A DNA stretch of 64,000 nucleotides from Doryteuthis pealeii (GCA_023376005.1 CM042139.1:143864528-143928527), one strand, 5' to 3'; positions 1 through 9,905 are shown, numbered from the stretch's first letter. Notes: generated by a model not told the origin, from the sequence alone. Made by a program: numbers and translations.

Positions 1-109
1 CTATGTTTAAATACGTTTGCAAATCAGCCATACTTGTACAAATTGTATATTTTCTTTATCCTGTGTGTTAAAAATGTCAACTTAAGTTCAAATGGAATCA
101 TAAAATCTA

Positions 110-183
<74 letters not shown>

Positions 184-506
184 CTTTCTCACCTTCCCTA
201 GTAAACCTTCCAAAACTAGCATCCCCCCACCTGTATGTTTATTTACTTTAAAAAGCCATATACGATACCAACTTTGTAAAAGACACTTGGCGGATCGTCT
301 CGCAGACTACTGATCAAAATAAGTCTCTATTTTTATATTTTGTTTTAAAATTAACTTTTTAAACGACTAACCGTCCAAAATATAATTTTGTTCTATGTTT
401 AAATACGTTTGCAAATCAGCCATACTTGTACAAATTGTATATTTTTCTTTATCCTGTGTGTTAAAAATGTCAACTTAAGTTCAAATGGAATCATAAAATC
501 TATCGG

Positions 507-554
<48 letters not shown>

Positions 555-873
555 CTTTCTCACCTTCCCTAGTAAACCTTCCAAAACTAGCATCCCCCCA
601 CCTGTATGTTTATTTACTTTAAAAAGCCATATACGATACCAACTTTGTAAAAGACACTTGGCGGATCGTCTCGCAGACTACTGATCAAAATAAGTCTCTA
701 TTTTTATATTTTGTTTTAAAATTAACTTTTTAAACGACTAACCGTCCAAAATATAATTTTGTTCTATGTTTAAATACGTTTGCAAATCAGCCATACTTGT
801 ACAAATTGTATATTTTCTTTATCCTGTGTGTTTAAAAATGTCAACTTAAGTTCAAATGGAATCATAAAATCTA

Positions 874-947
<74 letters not shown>

Positions 948-1272
948 CCCTTTCTCACCTTCCCTAGTAAACCTTCCAAAACTAGCATCCCCCCACCTGT
1001 ATGTTTATTTACTTTAAAAAGCCATATACGATACCAACTTTGTAAAAGACACTTGGCGGATCGTCTCGCAGACTACTGATCAAAATAAGTCTCTATTTTT
1101 ATATTTTGTTTTAAAATTAACTTTTTAAACGACTAACCGTCCAAAATATAATTTTGTTCTATGTTTAAATACGTTTGCAAATCAGCCATACTTGTACAAA
1201 TTGTATATTTTTCTTTATCCTGTGTGTTAAAAATGTCAACTTAAGTTCAAATGGAATCATAAAATCTATCGG

Positions 1273-1320
<48 letters not shown>

Positions 1321-1643
1321 CCTTTCTCACCTTCCCTAGTAAACCTTCCAAAACTAGCATCCCCCCACCTGTATGTTTATTTACTTTAAAAAGCCATATA
1401 CGATACCAACTTTGTAAAAGACACTTGGCGGATCGTCTCGCAGACTACTGATCAAAATAAGTCTCTATTTTTATATTTGTTTTAAAATTAACTTTTTAAA
1501 CGACTAACCGTCCAAAATATAATTTTGTTCTATGTTTAAATACGTTTGCAAATCAGCCATACTTGTACAAATTGTATATTTTTCTTTATCCTGTGTGTTA
1601 AAAATGTCAACTTAAGTTCAAATGGAATCATAAAATCTATCGG

Positions 1644-1695
<52 letters not shown>

Positions 1696-2010
1696 CTCAC
1701 CTTCCCTAGTAAACCTTCCAAAACTAGCATCCCCCCACCTGTATGTTTATTTACTTTAAAAAGCCATATACGATACCAACTTTGTAAAAGACACTTGGCG
1801 GATCGTCTCGCAGACTACTGATCAAAATAAGTCTCTATTTTTATATTTTGTTTTAAAATTAACTTTTTAAACGACTAACCGTCCAAAATATAATTTTGTT
1901 CTATGTTTAAATACGTTTGCAAATCAGCCATACTTGTACAAATTGTATATTTTTCTTTATCCTGTGTGTTAAAAATGTCAACTTAAGTTCAAATGGAATC
2001 ATAAAATCTA

Positions 2011-2041
<31 letters not shown>
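1..2041. repeat. Tandem array of ~371-395 bp units with internal (TC)n
   Basis: Units start at about 1, 393, 764, 1159, 1530 and 1901. Five are full length (392, 371, 395, 371 and 371 bp) and the sixth stops after its (TC)n tract at 2041. Each unit has the same order: an AT-rich head beginning CTATGTTTAAATACG, a (TC)n tract of about 30-70 bp, a CCTTCCCTAGTAAACC segment, and a tail ending TATAATTTTGTT. Between units the non-microsatellite parts are almost identical, so most length variation comes from the (TC)n. The frames that read through this block are Ser-Leu or Arg-Glu runs and are not genes. The array may begin before the window. It abuts the 5' side of the LINE, so it could be a promoter-monomer array or an unrelated satellite. 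Confidence 0.95.
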
Positions 2042-2048
<7 letters not shown>

Positions 2049-2319
2049 AACCCCCACCCTATTCTGAAAGACTCCAAAATTCACAATCTAACATAAAAAG
2101 TAACTGCTATAGCAATTATATAAAAAAAAAAAAAAAAAAAAAAAGATAAATAAATAAATCCACCACCCACACTCTAAATCCTATTCCAGGAGGGGACCTG
2201 TGGACTTATACTAAGTTAAAACTTATAATTGACATCCCCCACTCTTTTCTCTCTCTCTCTCTCTCTCTCCCTCTCTCTTTGAAAAATCAACCTGCCACAT
2301 CGGCTTGTAAAACGAAACC
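2042..2319 (+). promoter_or_regulatory. Putative LINE 5' leader with (TC)n tract
   Basis: This 278-bp stretch lies between the truncated last tandem unit and the first LINE ATG. It carries an A-rich run (about 2121-2143) and a (TC)n tract at about 2249-2279, then runs into the ATG at 2320. No TATA box is obvious, as expected for LINEs with internal promoters. Calling it the 5' UTR is an inference from position alone. Confidence 0.45.
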
Positions 2320-2565
2320 ATGGGTAGCAGCATGGTGGATGTGAAACGCGGCGGAAGAACCTCCATAGGTCAACGGCGTATATCACAAGATGCTGGGCGG
2401 AGGAACCCAGAATGGGTCAACGGCCAGGATCAACCAGTTCAGTCAGGTAACTACTGCTCCTCATCTCTAAGACCAGCGCCTATTGATGAGTTAACTCCAC
2501 AGCTACCGATAGATATCTATGACCTCGACCCAACCGAAACTATTCATGACAGTGCAAAAAGCTGA
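2320..2565 (+). CDS. LINE ORF1-like small protein (81 aa)
   Basis: This 81-residue frame opens the coding part of the LINE. It is rich in Arg, Gly, Pro and Asn, with a basic stretch near residues 9-26 and no recognisable fold, signal peptide or membrane segment. It overlaps the endonuclease frame by 47 nt (2519-2565) and lies in a different frame. RTE elements are known to carry a short first ORF overlapping the long second ORF, which is why I keep it. Alternatively it may be N-terminal sequence of ORF2 reached by frameshifting, since no long leader separates the two. Its function cannot be told from sequence. The ATG at 2320 is in ACCATGG context, a good initiation match. Confidence 0.55.
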   Translation: MGSSMVDVKRGGRTSIGQRRISQDAGRRNPEWVNGQDQPVQSGNYCSSSLRPAPIDELTPQLPIDIYDLDPTETIHDSAKS

Positions 2566-4078
2566 AGAATCATGCAGCGTCGTGCCTCCTGCCAAAAGCA
2601 CGCTATCAGCTGAGGCTCAAGCTCTGGCCCAGTGTCCGATAAATTACACACAGAGCTCTAAATACATCACACACTTAAACCACAACATTTTAAACACAGA
2701 AAAACAAGGCACATACGCAACAGAAGACATAAATCTAACCACAATATCTAATAAGACAGACATAGAACCCAAAACCAATACAAACCTACTTAGATGTAAG
2801 AAATCACTGAAGATAGCAACATTTAACGTTAGAACATTAAAAACGATAGGCCAACTCCCCGAACTTACAGCGTCCGCAGCCGAAAAGAACATAGATATCA
2901 TATGTGTGCAAGAACACAGATTTGATCATGGTGATATAGAATTAAAATACCATGAATCTGGAAATGGATGGACATTTGTGTCAGCATCTGCATGGAAAAA
3001 CTCCGTAAATGCCTCAATAGGAGGCATAGGAATGCTTCTCAGTCCTCGAGCTCTAAAATCACTGAATAGCATAGAAAAAATCCAACCCAGGATCATGAGT
3101 GCTACGTTTAATGGCAACCCATGCATGACCGTAGTCTCGTGTTACAGCCCCACAAATGTCAGCGATGAAACAGATATAGAAACATTTTACAATGGGCTAT
3201 CCTCGCTATGCAGACACACCCCCAAACATAATGTGCTGATCATTGGGGGAGACATGAATGCACAGATAGGAAAAACAGAACACAATAGATTTAGTTTACA
3301 CAACACCTCAAACAGAAACGGCGATCTCCTAGCTGAGTTCTCCCTAGAGAACAGACTCGTTTGCTTAAACACCAAATTCCAAAAACGGAAGGGCAAACTA
3401 TGGACATACACACACCCAAATAACACAAACGCTCAAATAGACTACATCCTAATAAACAAGAAATGGATAAATAGTGCAATGAACTGCGAAGCATACTCCT
3501 CCTTTGAAGGAGTATCCTCTGACCACAGAATAGTCACTGCAAAACTAAGACTAAGCTTGCGTAGAAATAAAAAGCAAACTAGTAGATCTGTACGATATGA
3601 ATGGTCGACACTTGCCAACAGCGATATATGCAATCGCTACGCTGTCGCAGTAAGAAACAGGTTCGATATCCTCCAAGAGACAGCTGAATGCCTCTCACCA
3701 AACGAGGAATACGAAAACTTTGTTAGTGCACACCTAGAAGCAGCAGCAGAGTGCGTACCAACGAAACTAAGAGCTAAGCACCAGGTTCCCTGGGAGACAG
3801 AAGAAGTTAGAGAAAAAAGAAATATTACCAAAAAAGCAGCTCAACGTAATAAAGTAAACCCAACTAACACAAATTTACATAACCTTAGGAAAGCCCAGAT
3901 AGAACTAACCAAAACATACAAAAAAGAACAAACAGAATATATACAAGCACAAATAAATAACATCAGACAATCAGTGGAAGACAGACAGTCACGATTAGCA
4001 TGGCAAATAGTAAATGAAATTAGTGATAGAAAAAGTACCTCTAGATCAAAAACTAAGGGCAACCAACCAGAAAGATAG
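2519..4078 (+). CDS. LINE ORF2, N-terminal part: APE-type endonuclease
   Basis: This 519-residue frame encodes the endonuclease that nicks target DNA to prime reverse transcription. About 90 residues of low-homology leader precede the exonuclease-endonuclease-phosphatase domain at roughly 97-345. Catalytic motifs are all present: TFNVRT with Asn103, CVQEHRF with Glu132, GGDMNAQIG with Asp245 and Asn247, and SSDHRIV with Asp335-His336. A Lys/Arg-rich linker follows and leads toward the reverse transcriptase. The frame stops at 4078 because of one extra A in the A5 run at 4048-4052. With one A fewer it would continue into the next frame and on toward the RT. I see no in-frame stop in the endonuclease itself. 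The natural product would be one long polyprotein of about 1050 residues. Confidence 0.92.
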   Translation: MTSTQPKLFMTVQKAEESCSVVPPAKSTLSAEAQALAQCPINYTQSSKYITHLNHNILNTEKQGTYATEDINLTTISNKTDIEPKTNTNLLRCKKSLKIATFNVRTLKTIGQLPELTASAAEKNIDIICVQEHRFDHGDIELKYHESGNGWTFVSASAWKNSVNASIGGIGMLLSPRALKSLNSIEKIQPRIMSATFNGNPCMTVVSCYSPTNVSDETDIETFYNGLSSLCRHTPKHNVLIIGGDMNAQIGKTEHNRFSLHNTSNRNGDLLAEFSLENRLVCLNTKFQKRKGKLWTYTHPNNTNAQIDYILINKKWINSAMNCEAYSSFEGVSSDHRIVTAKLRLSLRRNKKQTSRSVRYEWSTLANSDICNRYAVAVRNRFDILQETAECLSPNEEYENFVSAHLEAAAECVPTKLRAKHQVPWETEEVREKRNITKKAAQRNKVNPTNTNLHNLRKAQIELTKTYKKEQTEYIQAQINNIRQSVEDRQSRLAWQIVNEISDRKSTSRSKTKGNQPER

Positions 4079-4181
4079 ACTGCAGAAATGGAAAAGACAC
4101 TTCCAGAAACTTCTAGGAAACCCACCTAAAATCATGGAAAATAATACCCAAAAGATCATAGATAGACAACTAGACATAAAA
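4053..4181 (+). other. Frame-shifted linker between endonuclease and RT
   Basis: Between the A5 run at 4048-4052 and the A4 run at 4178-4181 the coding sequence continues in the third frame, with recognisable LINE linker text (KDRLQKWKRHFQKLLGNPP). The first run appears to have one A too many and the second one too few, so the frame is restored for the RT. Two compensating single-base A errors 130 bp apart are typical of homopolymer miscalls, but genuine decay cannot be excluded. Confidence 0.8.
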
Positions 4182-4279
4182 CTGGGGACTTTACAACTGA
4201 AGAACTCAATGAAGTATTAAAGAAACTAAAAAGCAGAAAAGCAGCAGGCCTTGACGAAATACCCCCAGAGGTATGGAAG

Positions 4280-5686
4280 TTGGGGAAATTCAACGACATA
4301 CTGCTTAGGCTATGCAATGCTGTGTATAGACAAAATAGGATAGATAGATGGACGAAAGGATGCATCCTCCCATTCCCAAAAAAGGGAGACCTAGGAATCG
4401 CCAAAAACTACAGAGGCATAACTCTTACTGCTATTGCAGCTAAGATATATAATGCCCTTCTTCTTAATCGCATCCGACCCGAAATAGAGAAAATCCTAAG
4501 GAAAAACCAAAACGGATTTCGTAGAAACAGATCCACAACTTCTCAAATCCTGACTATACGACGAATCATAGAGGGGGTCCGAGCAAAAAACCTAGAGGCA
4601 ACGCTACTATTCGTAGATTTTTCTAAGGCATTTGACTCTATACACAGAGGGAAAATGGAACAAATACTACTAGCATATGGTCTCCCCAAAGAAACTGTTG
4701 CCGCCATAATGATGCTCTACAAAGACACTAAAGCAATGGTACGCTCACCTGATGGCGACACAGATTTCTTTGACATCACCGCTGGTGTTCTGCAGGGAGA
4801 TACGTTAGCACCATATATATTTATAATATGCCTAGACTACATACTCAGAACATCATTAGATACCCTAAAAGAAAAAGGTCTCACACTAAGGAAAGCAAGA
4901 AGCAGGCGATACCCCGCACAAACAGTCACAGATGTGGACTATGCTGATGACCTCGCGCTCCTTGCCGATACGCCGACACAGGCTGAGACACTACTACACA
5001 GCCTGGAGAAGGCAGCAAAGAACGTCGGCCTCTATGTGAACGCTGATAAAACTGAGTTCATGAGCTTCAAAAAGCAAGGGGACATCTCCACACTTGACGG
5101 CAAGCCTCTTAAGTCAGTAGAAAAATTCACATACCTAGGGAGTAATATCTCATCCACAGAAAACGATGTTAACACTCGAATAGGAAAGGCATGGTTGGCC
5201 ACCAACAAACTATCAGTCATATGGAAATCCGATCTCCCCAACAAGCTAAAGAGGCGATTCTTCCAGGCTGTGGTAGTGTCGGTACTTCTGTATGGCTGTA
5301 CCACTTGGACCCTAACGAAGCGTCTTGAGAATAAGCTAGATGGGAGCTGTACGAGAATGCTACGGACGGTCCTGGATAGGTCGTGGAAGCAGCACCCCAC
5401 AAAAGAGCAACTATATGGCCACCTGCCCCCCATCTCACAAACCATACGAGTGAGACGGACTAGACATGCAGGTCACTGCTGGAGAAACAAGGACGAGATC
5501 GTAAGCGACGTACTACTGTGGAAGCCAGCACATGGGCGCGCTAATGTGGGCCGCCCAGCCAGGACCTACATTGACCAACTATGTAGGGATACTGGCTGCA
5601 GCGCAGAGGAGCTGCCGGAGTCAATGAATGATAGGGAAGGCTGGCGAGAGATCATCATGGATATCCGTGCAAACTGCACGACATGA
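4280..5686 (+). CDS. LINE ORF2, C-terminal part: reverse transcriptase
   Basis: This 468-residue frame copies LINE RNA into DNA at the nicked target. The coding homology really begins near 4182, and 4280 is only the first ATG after the frame break. RT motifs appear in order: KNYRGITL (about 42-49), NGFRRNRST (about 76-84), FVDFSKAFDS with catalytic Asp113, GVLQGDTLAP (about 168-177), and DYADD at about 220-224 with catalytic Asp223-Asp224. A thumb-like region with LYGCTTW follows near residue 340, then a basic C-terminal tail with HAGHCWR. The YADD box and overall order fit the RTE clade. The stop lies just before the TGATGATGAT 3' end, so there is almost no 3' UTR. All catalytic residues are intact. 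Confidence 0.94.
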   Translation: MGKFNDILLRLCNAVYRQNRIDRWTKGCILPFPKKGDLGIAKNYRGITLTAIAAKIYNALLLNRIRPEIEKILRKNQNGFRRNRSTTSQILTIRRIIEGVRAKNLEATLLFVDFSKAFDSIHRGKMEQILLAYGLPKETVAAIMMLYKDTKAMVRSPDGDTDFFDITAGVLQGDTLAPYIFIICLDYILRTSLDTLKEKGLTLRKARSRRYPAQTVTDVDYADDLALLADTPTQAETLLHSLEKAAKNVGLYVNADKTEFMSFKKQGDISTLDGKPLKSVEKFTYLGSNISSTENDVNTRIGKAWLATNKLSVIWKSDLPNKLKRRFFQAVVVSVLLYGCTTWTLTKRLENKLDGSCTRMLRTVLDRSWKQHPTKEQLYGHLPPISQTIRVRRTRHAGHCWRNKDEIVSDVLLWKPAHGRANVGRPARTYIDQLCRDTGCSAEELPESMNDREGWREIIMDIRANCTT

Positions 5687-5693
5687 TGATGAT

Positions 5694-5866
<173 letters not shown>

Positions 5867-6343
5867 ACTTGTATGGATTCTACTTAAAATCATTTTAAAT
5901 ATTGAATAAAATAAGAATAGAAAAACATAAAACGTACAAATAATAATAGAAAAACAAAAATATTAAAAATATTTCTTTTAAAAATTCAAAACATAAACAG
6001 TTAAAAATATTTCCATATCATTTTTCGAATCAGGAAACACTTTTGAGTTTTTTTTAAAAGATTGCATTTTACAACATAATCAATTTCAAATATTTCTCCT
6101 GTATAACCATTTTTCTTTTAAAAATCCAAACATTCTGCTCTGAAGGAGACAGACTGTTTACATATGTTTTCTATTATTATTTTATTTGATATTCAAAATA
6201 ATTTTAAATAGAATACTGTATGTGTAAACAAATTCCTGTCAAAACACGTGTCAGCATATGATAAATTTCCTCCATACAAATATGTATATATTTTATCAAT
6301 TTATCGTTTCAGCATAACTGTGAGATTCATTTCTATCTTCCTC

Positions 6344-6344
<1 letters not shown>
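5867..6344. other. AT-rich sequence, nothing recognised
   Basis: Very AT-rich, with repeated AAAATATTT and TTTTAAAAAT words that could be an old decayed repeat. I see no coding frame, RNA gene or element boundary here. Confidence 0.5.
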
Positions 6345-6408
<64 letters not shown>

Positions 6409-6440
6409 GTGTGTGTGTGCGTGTGTGTGTGTGTGTGTGT
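6345..6440. repeat. (TA)n followed by (GT)n compound microsatellite
   Basis: About 60 bp of TA runs directly into about 30 bp of GT with one C interruption. Alternating purine-pyrimidine throughout, so it is a Z-DNA and cruciform candidate. Confidence 0.97.
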
Positions 6441-6622
6441 TTCAGTATGGCTCCTACCATTGTAATTGAGCACTTACTGAAAAGTTATTAAAACACTCAG
6501 TGTGAAAAATAGCCATTTATATAGAAGTGGCAACTATTAACATCTGCCATTTGATTATTAAGGAAACACAATAAAACTCAACATAATGGGAGAGTAGTGC
6601 AGCAGCACAATGGTTTCATGAT

Positions 6623-6657
<35 letters not shown>

Positions 6658-6789
6658 ATATATGCATATATTTTCTTTCTCTCTAAAAAGACATTGTTGG
6701 GTTCCTTAAAGATTAGGGAGTAAAGAGGTTTAAAATGAAAGCATTATGGCGAATTGAAGTCTTTATGAATAAATAATGAAGGTTAGCAG

Positions 6790-7045
6790 AATATTTGGAG
6801 ATTTGTGGCCAGATGCATCCGCATGGGAACCATAAGGTTCCGGATTTGATAGCAATCTTCGCAACTCAGTGCAGGAATAGTACAGCTTGGATCTGTGCGG
6901 TAAAGTGTGGAACTGATGGTAGGTTTGGTACTCCACCAAATATTTAAAAAACAAACTCCCTAGTCTAGCACTAGTGAAAATGGAATAGGCTCCCATGCTG
7001 TCTGGCTGATACCAACAATAGACCACTCTGCAGACTTTACTTTGA
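6790..7045 (-). repeat. Interspersed repeat, also at 63818-64000
   Basis: The reverse complement of this ~255-bp block matches 63818-64000 over its length. Shared anchors include AAAGTAAAGT, CTATTGTT(G/A)GTATCAGC, a CTAG(T/A)GTTAGAC-like core and TATCAAATC(C/T)GGAA. Both copies are diverged by roughly a quarter, so the family is old. The 63.8-kb copy directly follows a SINE tail, so this may be the distal part of a longer element. I do not recognise the family. Confidence 0.75.
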
Positions 7046-7199
7046 TTCATATATATATATTAGATAGATTTGTTGTAGATATGTTCAAATTTATATAGAG
7101 GAAAAATAAGTGTCTCAGTATTTTCAGTATATATCAATTCAAATAAATGTACATGCATTCACACCCATACACATAGAGACATGCATGTGTGTGTATATA

Positions 7200-7247
7200 C
7201 ATATATATATATATATATAATTATATATATATATATATATATATATT
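7200..7247. repeat. (TA)n array
   Basis: Short TA array with one TAATTA interruption. It lies in an otherwise unremarkable AT-rich stretch (7048-7600) without recognisable genes. Confidence 0.95.
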
Positions 7248-7599
7248 TGACTATAGATATTCATAAAAAAGAATATATGTGAATTTTAACAGAAGTTGAA
7301 TGTGTACAAATATATATATATATGTATCAATAACCATGCATGTGTGTATGTGTGCATTTTTTCAGTGGATATATGGGTAGCATATATGCAGTTATCATTG
7401 AATATACATTTATAGATAGTATTTACATTGTACACACCTAAAAACTTTGTATAAATAGTTAAATTTTCTCTCAAACCAAAGATACAAGAATTTTATTATT
7501 TCTAAAGAAAAAAAGAATATTAAAGAAAAAAAAGGATATTATTAGTTATTATTTATTACTAAAGTCTACACCATTATAACTCTCTAAGGAACATTAACA

Positions 7600-7645
<46 letters not shown>

Positions 7646-7647
<2 letters not shown>

Positions 7648-7818
7648 GTAGAAAAGTTATTTCCCTACCATGGTTTCGGTGTTCTTAGTACACCTTCTTC
7701 AGGGGAACTAAGTAAATCTATGTGGCTAATGAAATATATACTCGCCTTATTTAAGCTTATTTTTATTCTATATCTCCTAAGAGTCAATTAACTTTAGTCT
7801 CCAAAGCCTTTTCTACAA
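7646..7818 (-). mobile_element. 173-bp inverted-repeat element carrying a hammerhead core
   Basis: A perfect 11-bp inverted repeat, TTGTAGAAAAG at 7646-7656 and CTTTTCTACAA at 7808-7818, bounds 173 bp. A (TA)n array touches its left end. The inside carries the hammerhead-ribozyme fold at 7661-7707 on the minus strand and no coding frame. The layout resembles the neighbouring 7951-8185 and 10053-10295 elements: a (TA)n array, an inverted repeat and a hammerhead core. Small non-coding retroelements and Penelope-like elements are known to carry hammerheads. Whether this inverted-repeat form is a described family I cannot tell. Confidence 0.6.
7661..7707 (-). ncRNA. Hammerhead ribozyme motif, compact type I
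   Basis: Read on the minus strand from 7707 to 7661. Stem I 5' strand is TTCCC, followed by core CTGAAGA (7702-7696), one extra A, stem II GGTGT with partner ACACC, core GAA, then A-CCATGG-U as a very short palindromic stem III, cleavage base A after U16.1, and stem I 3' strand GGGAA. Both stems I and II pair perfectly, and the core matches the CUGANGA...GAAA consensus with an allowed UA cleavage step. The loop-less stem III is a known trait of hammerheads in Penelope-like elements, which are thought to work best as dimers. The single extra base between A9 and stem II deviates from the textbook minimum and may affect activity. Confidence 0.7.
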
Positions 7819-7914
7819 CTATTAATGCTCTATATTTTACAAGATATATTGAGCCCTTTTGGATTAACTACTTATGCTACTACAATGTTTACATGGTAGT
7901 AACCCTTTGATGAA

Positions 7915-7950
<36 letters not shown>

Positions 7951-7957
<7 letters not shown>

Positions 7958-8185
7958 GAATTAAACAAAAGTTCTTCCAGCCTCTACATTAATATAATTT
8001 TTTTAAAAACTGGAACACATCACCCCTGATGATGGCACTTCGAAGTGCCGAAAGTACTCGGGACTTGAACTTTGGTGGGCTTATCTATGAATTCCACCCA
8101 AACATTAAAAAGTTGACCAGAAAACACAAAAAGATTAAAAAAAAATGTTACACAGGAGATATGTCTTTTGTTTAATTCTACATGT
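7951..8185 (+). mobile_element. 235-bp inverted-repeat element with hammerhead-like core
   Basis: A perfect 21-bp inverted repeat at 7951-7971 and 8165-8185 (left end starts ACATGTAGAATT) bounds the element, with (AT)n on both outer sides. Inside is a hammerhead-like core at 8021-8060 and an A-rich segment near 8145. There is no coding capacity. The paralogous repeat copy at 8720-8885 lacks the insert, which supports movement into an AT array. The start of the inverted repeat (TGTAGAA) is shared with the 7646-7818 element. Confidence 0.65.
8021..8060 (+). ncRNA. Hammerhead-like core, partly decayed
   Basis: CTGATGA at 8026-8032, one extra T, then a perfect 16-bp self-complementary stem II (GGCACTTCGAAGTGCC, 8034-8049), then GAAA at 8050-8053. 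A possible stem III pairs GTAC with GGAC across a TCG loop, with one mismatch. Stem I around it pairs poorly, so activity is doubtful although the core and stem II are textbook. Confidence 0.5.
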
Positions 8186-8394
8186 ATAAATTAAAAAATG
8201 CTGCCCATATACACACACATATCTATATCTATATATCTATATATCTATATATATATATATATATGGAATTTTGTTTTGTTTTACAGAGAAGAACTTTTTA
8301 GTTACAGCATTTCAATGGTGACAAGTTTGTTAATAGATTATACCTGATAATATCTATTTTGATTGAATAATCAAAGCAATGGTTTAATCGCTTG

Positions 8395-8760
8395 ATGGTG
8401 ACACTGATTCCTTTAACATTGTTGCTGGAAAGTTACTACAAATTTCAATAGATCAAATGAAAAAAAAAAGAAGCTTCACACTAAAAAAAAGTAAGAAGCA
8501 GGTATTATCTCGTAGAAACTATTACAGGTGCAGACTATATAGATGATCTTGTGCTTTTCCCAAATAGACCTACCTATTCCGAATATCTACTGCATAACCT
8601 GGAGTAGGCAGCTAGAGACACTGAATGTTATCCACATTAAATAGCAAGCTTCTGAAATTAGGAGACAAGTTTACTATAAATAAAATGGGAATTCTTTCAA
8701 GCTCTAGCTGTGTAGCTGTGTGCTACTGCAATGTTTACATGGTAGTAACCCTTTGATGAA

Positions 8761-8800
<40 letters not shown>

Positions 8801-9277
8801 AATTTTATTTTGTGTTACAGAGATGTAACAACTTTTCAGTTACAGCATTTCAATGGTGACAAGTTTGTTAATAGATTATCCAATAGATGGTTTGCACCAC
8901 TTGGACTAACAAAATGCTTGAACAAAAAAAAAAAAGAAGCAAGATGGTAACCGCATAAGGAAGCTATGTGTGATTTTGAAAAAATCCTGGAAACATCAAC
9001 CTACAAAACAGCAGCTATACAGCCACTTACCTACCATCACACAAACCATCCAAGTAAGATGAATAAGACATGATTGGTACTGCTGGCAAAGCAAGGATAA
9101 ACTCATGTGATATTCTCCAGTGGACTTCTACACATGGACACACCAATCAGCAAAAACTGACATTAGTTAGCTCTGTATGAACACTGAGTGCCGTGCACAG
9201 GACCTGCCAATAGGGATAGAGGATAAGAGAGAGAGAGTCAAGAGAATCTATGATATCTGTATGATATGATGATGATG
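8395..9277 (+). pseudogene. Decayed RTE LINE fragment (RT to 3' end), interrupted
   Basis: The segment is collinear with about 4750-5690 of the intact LINE. It has the GATGGTGACACTGATTCC stretch, a degenerate catalytic box reading as ADYIDD near 8527-8545, and the C-terminal tail (9000-9250), and it ends in TGATATGATGATGATG. Many stops and indels break it. It is interrupted at about 8720-8890 by an unrelated repeat copy. This is a dead 5'-truncated copy, clearly older than the one at 2042. Confidence 0.85.
8720..8885 (+). repeat. Repeat copy B (empty-site version)
   Basis: Same sequence as the two halves of 7868-8345 but joined by a simple (AT)n at 8763-8798. It therefore shows what copy A looked like before the inverted-repeat element entered. 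It sits inside the decayed LINE. Confidence 0.85.
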
Positions 9278-9584
9278 TTGTGTGGTTTAAAAGAAAATTA
9301 ATCTTTAGTGGAAATCGTTAGTGGAAATAAATTGGAATTGTCGTGATTTCTAAATATAGACAAGTGAATAAATTTCTTGTGTGTCATTGATTTTATAATT
9401 TATTTGGATTTCTCAAATTTCTCAAATCAATGAAAACTGAATAAATTCTTCACACCAGATATTTGCTGGATTAACCACTTTTTCTCATATTTATGTCTGA
9501 TTGCAAATTCCACATGAAACTTTCAGTAATGGATTTAAGAGTACATAATATTTCAGGTTTGCAATAGAATATGTCAACTGCACT

Positions 9585-9905
9585 TCTGCAGAGGGGTAAG
9601 ACCCCCAACACCTTTAATGGAGCCACTTGTTGACCATGGGGGGGGGGGTTTAACTCATAATGCCTGAGGACAGGATTGTGGTGGCTGAGTGGTCTGTGAA
9701 CCGGGACCTAAGTGGTCTCATAAAATGCAAAACTCTATTTCAGCCTTTACTTGGGCTAGATGAGCAGTCTAGGCCCTATCTAATCAATCAACTGGTTATA
9801 TCAAACCCTAGTACCTATATGATTGTCCTGACAGTATTCTTTTAATTAATCTTATGGAAAACACCCAACTCATTATCATACAGGTGCTAGAAGATGGTGG
9901 CTGAG
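9585..9905 (+). repeat. Interspersed repeat, also at 26850-27245
   Basis: Reads CTGCAGAGGGGTAAGAC, then a GTGGCTGAG(T/C)GGTC segment, GATCAATCAACTGGT, AAACCCTAGTACCTATATGA and GGTGCTAGAAGATGGTGGCT. All of these recur in the same order in reverse complement at 26850-27245 and its mirror 40010-40395. I find no coding or tRNA-like part and do not recognise the family. A poly-G run occurs at about 9641-9649. Confidence 0.8.

Larger units (their letters stand above)
7868..8345 (+). repeat. Repeat copy A, interrupted by the 7951-8185 element
   Basis: Left part GCTACTACAATGTTTACATG through GATGAAGAAT(AT)n and right part GGAATTTTGTTTTG through GTTAATAGATTA match 8720-8885 closely. In that second copy the two halves are joined by a plain (AT)n array. 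Here they are separated by the 235-bp inverted-repeat element plus about 80 bp of low-complexity TATCTA sequence. Confidence 0.85.

Noticed and set aside
409..1821. Open frames of ~91-99 codons repeated through the tandem array
   Set aside because: They consist of Ser-Leu or Arg-Glu runs encoded by (TC)n and recur because the DNA unit recurs.
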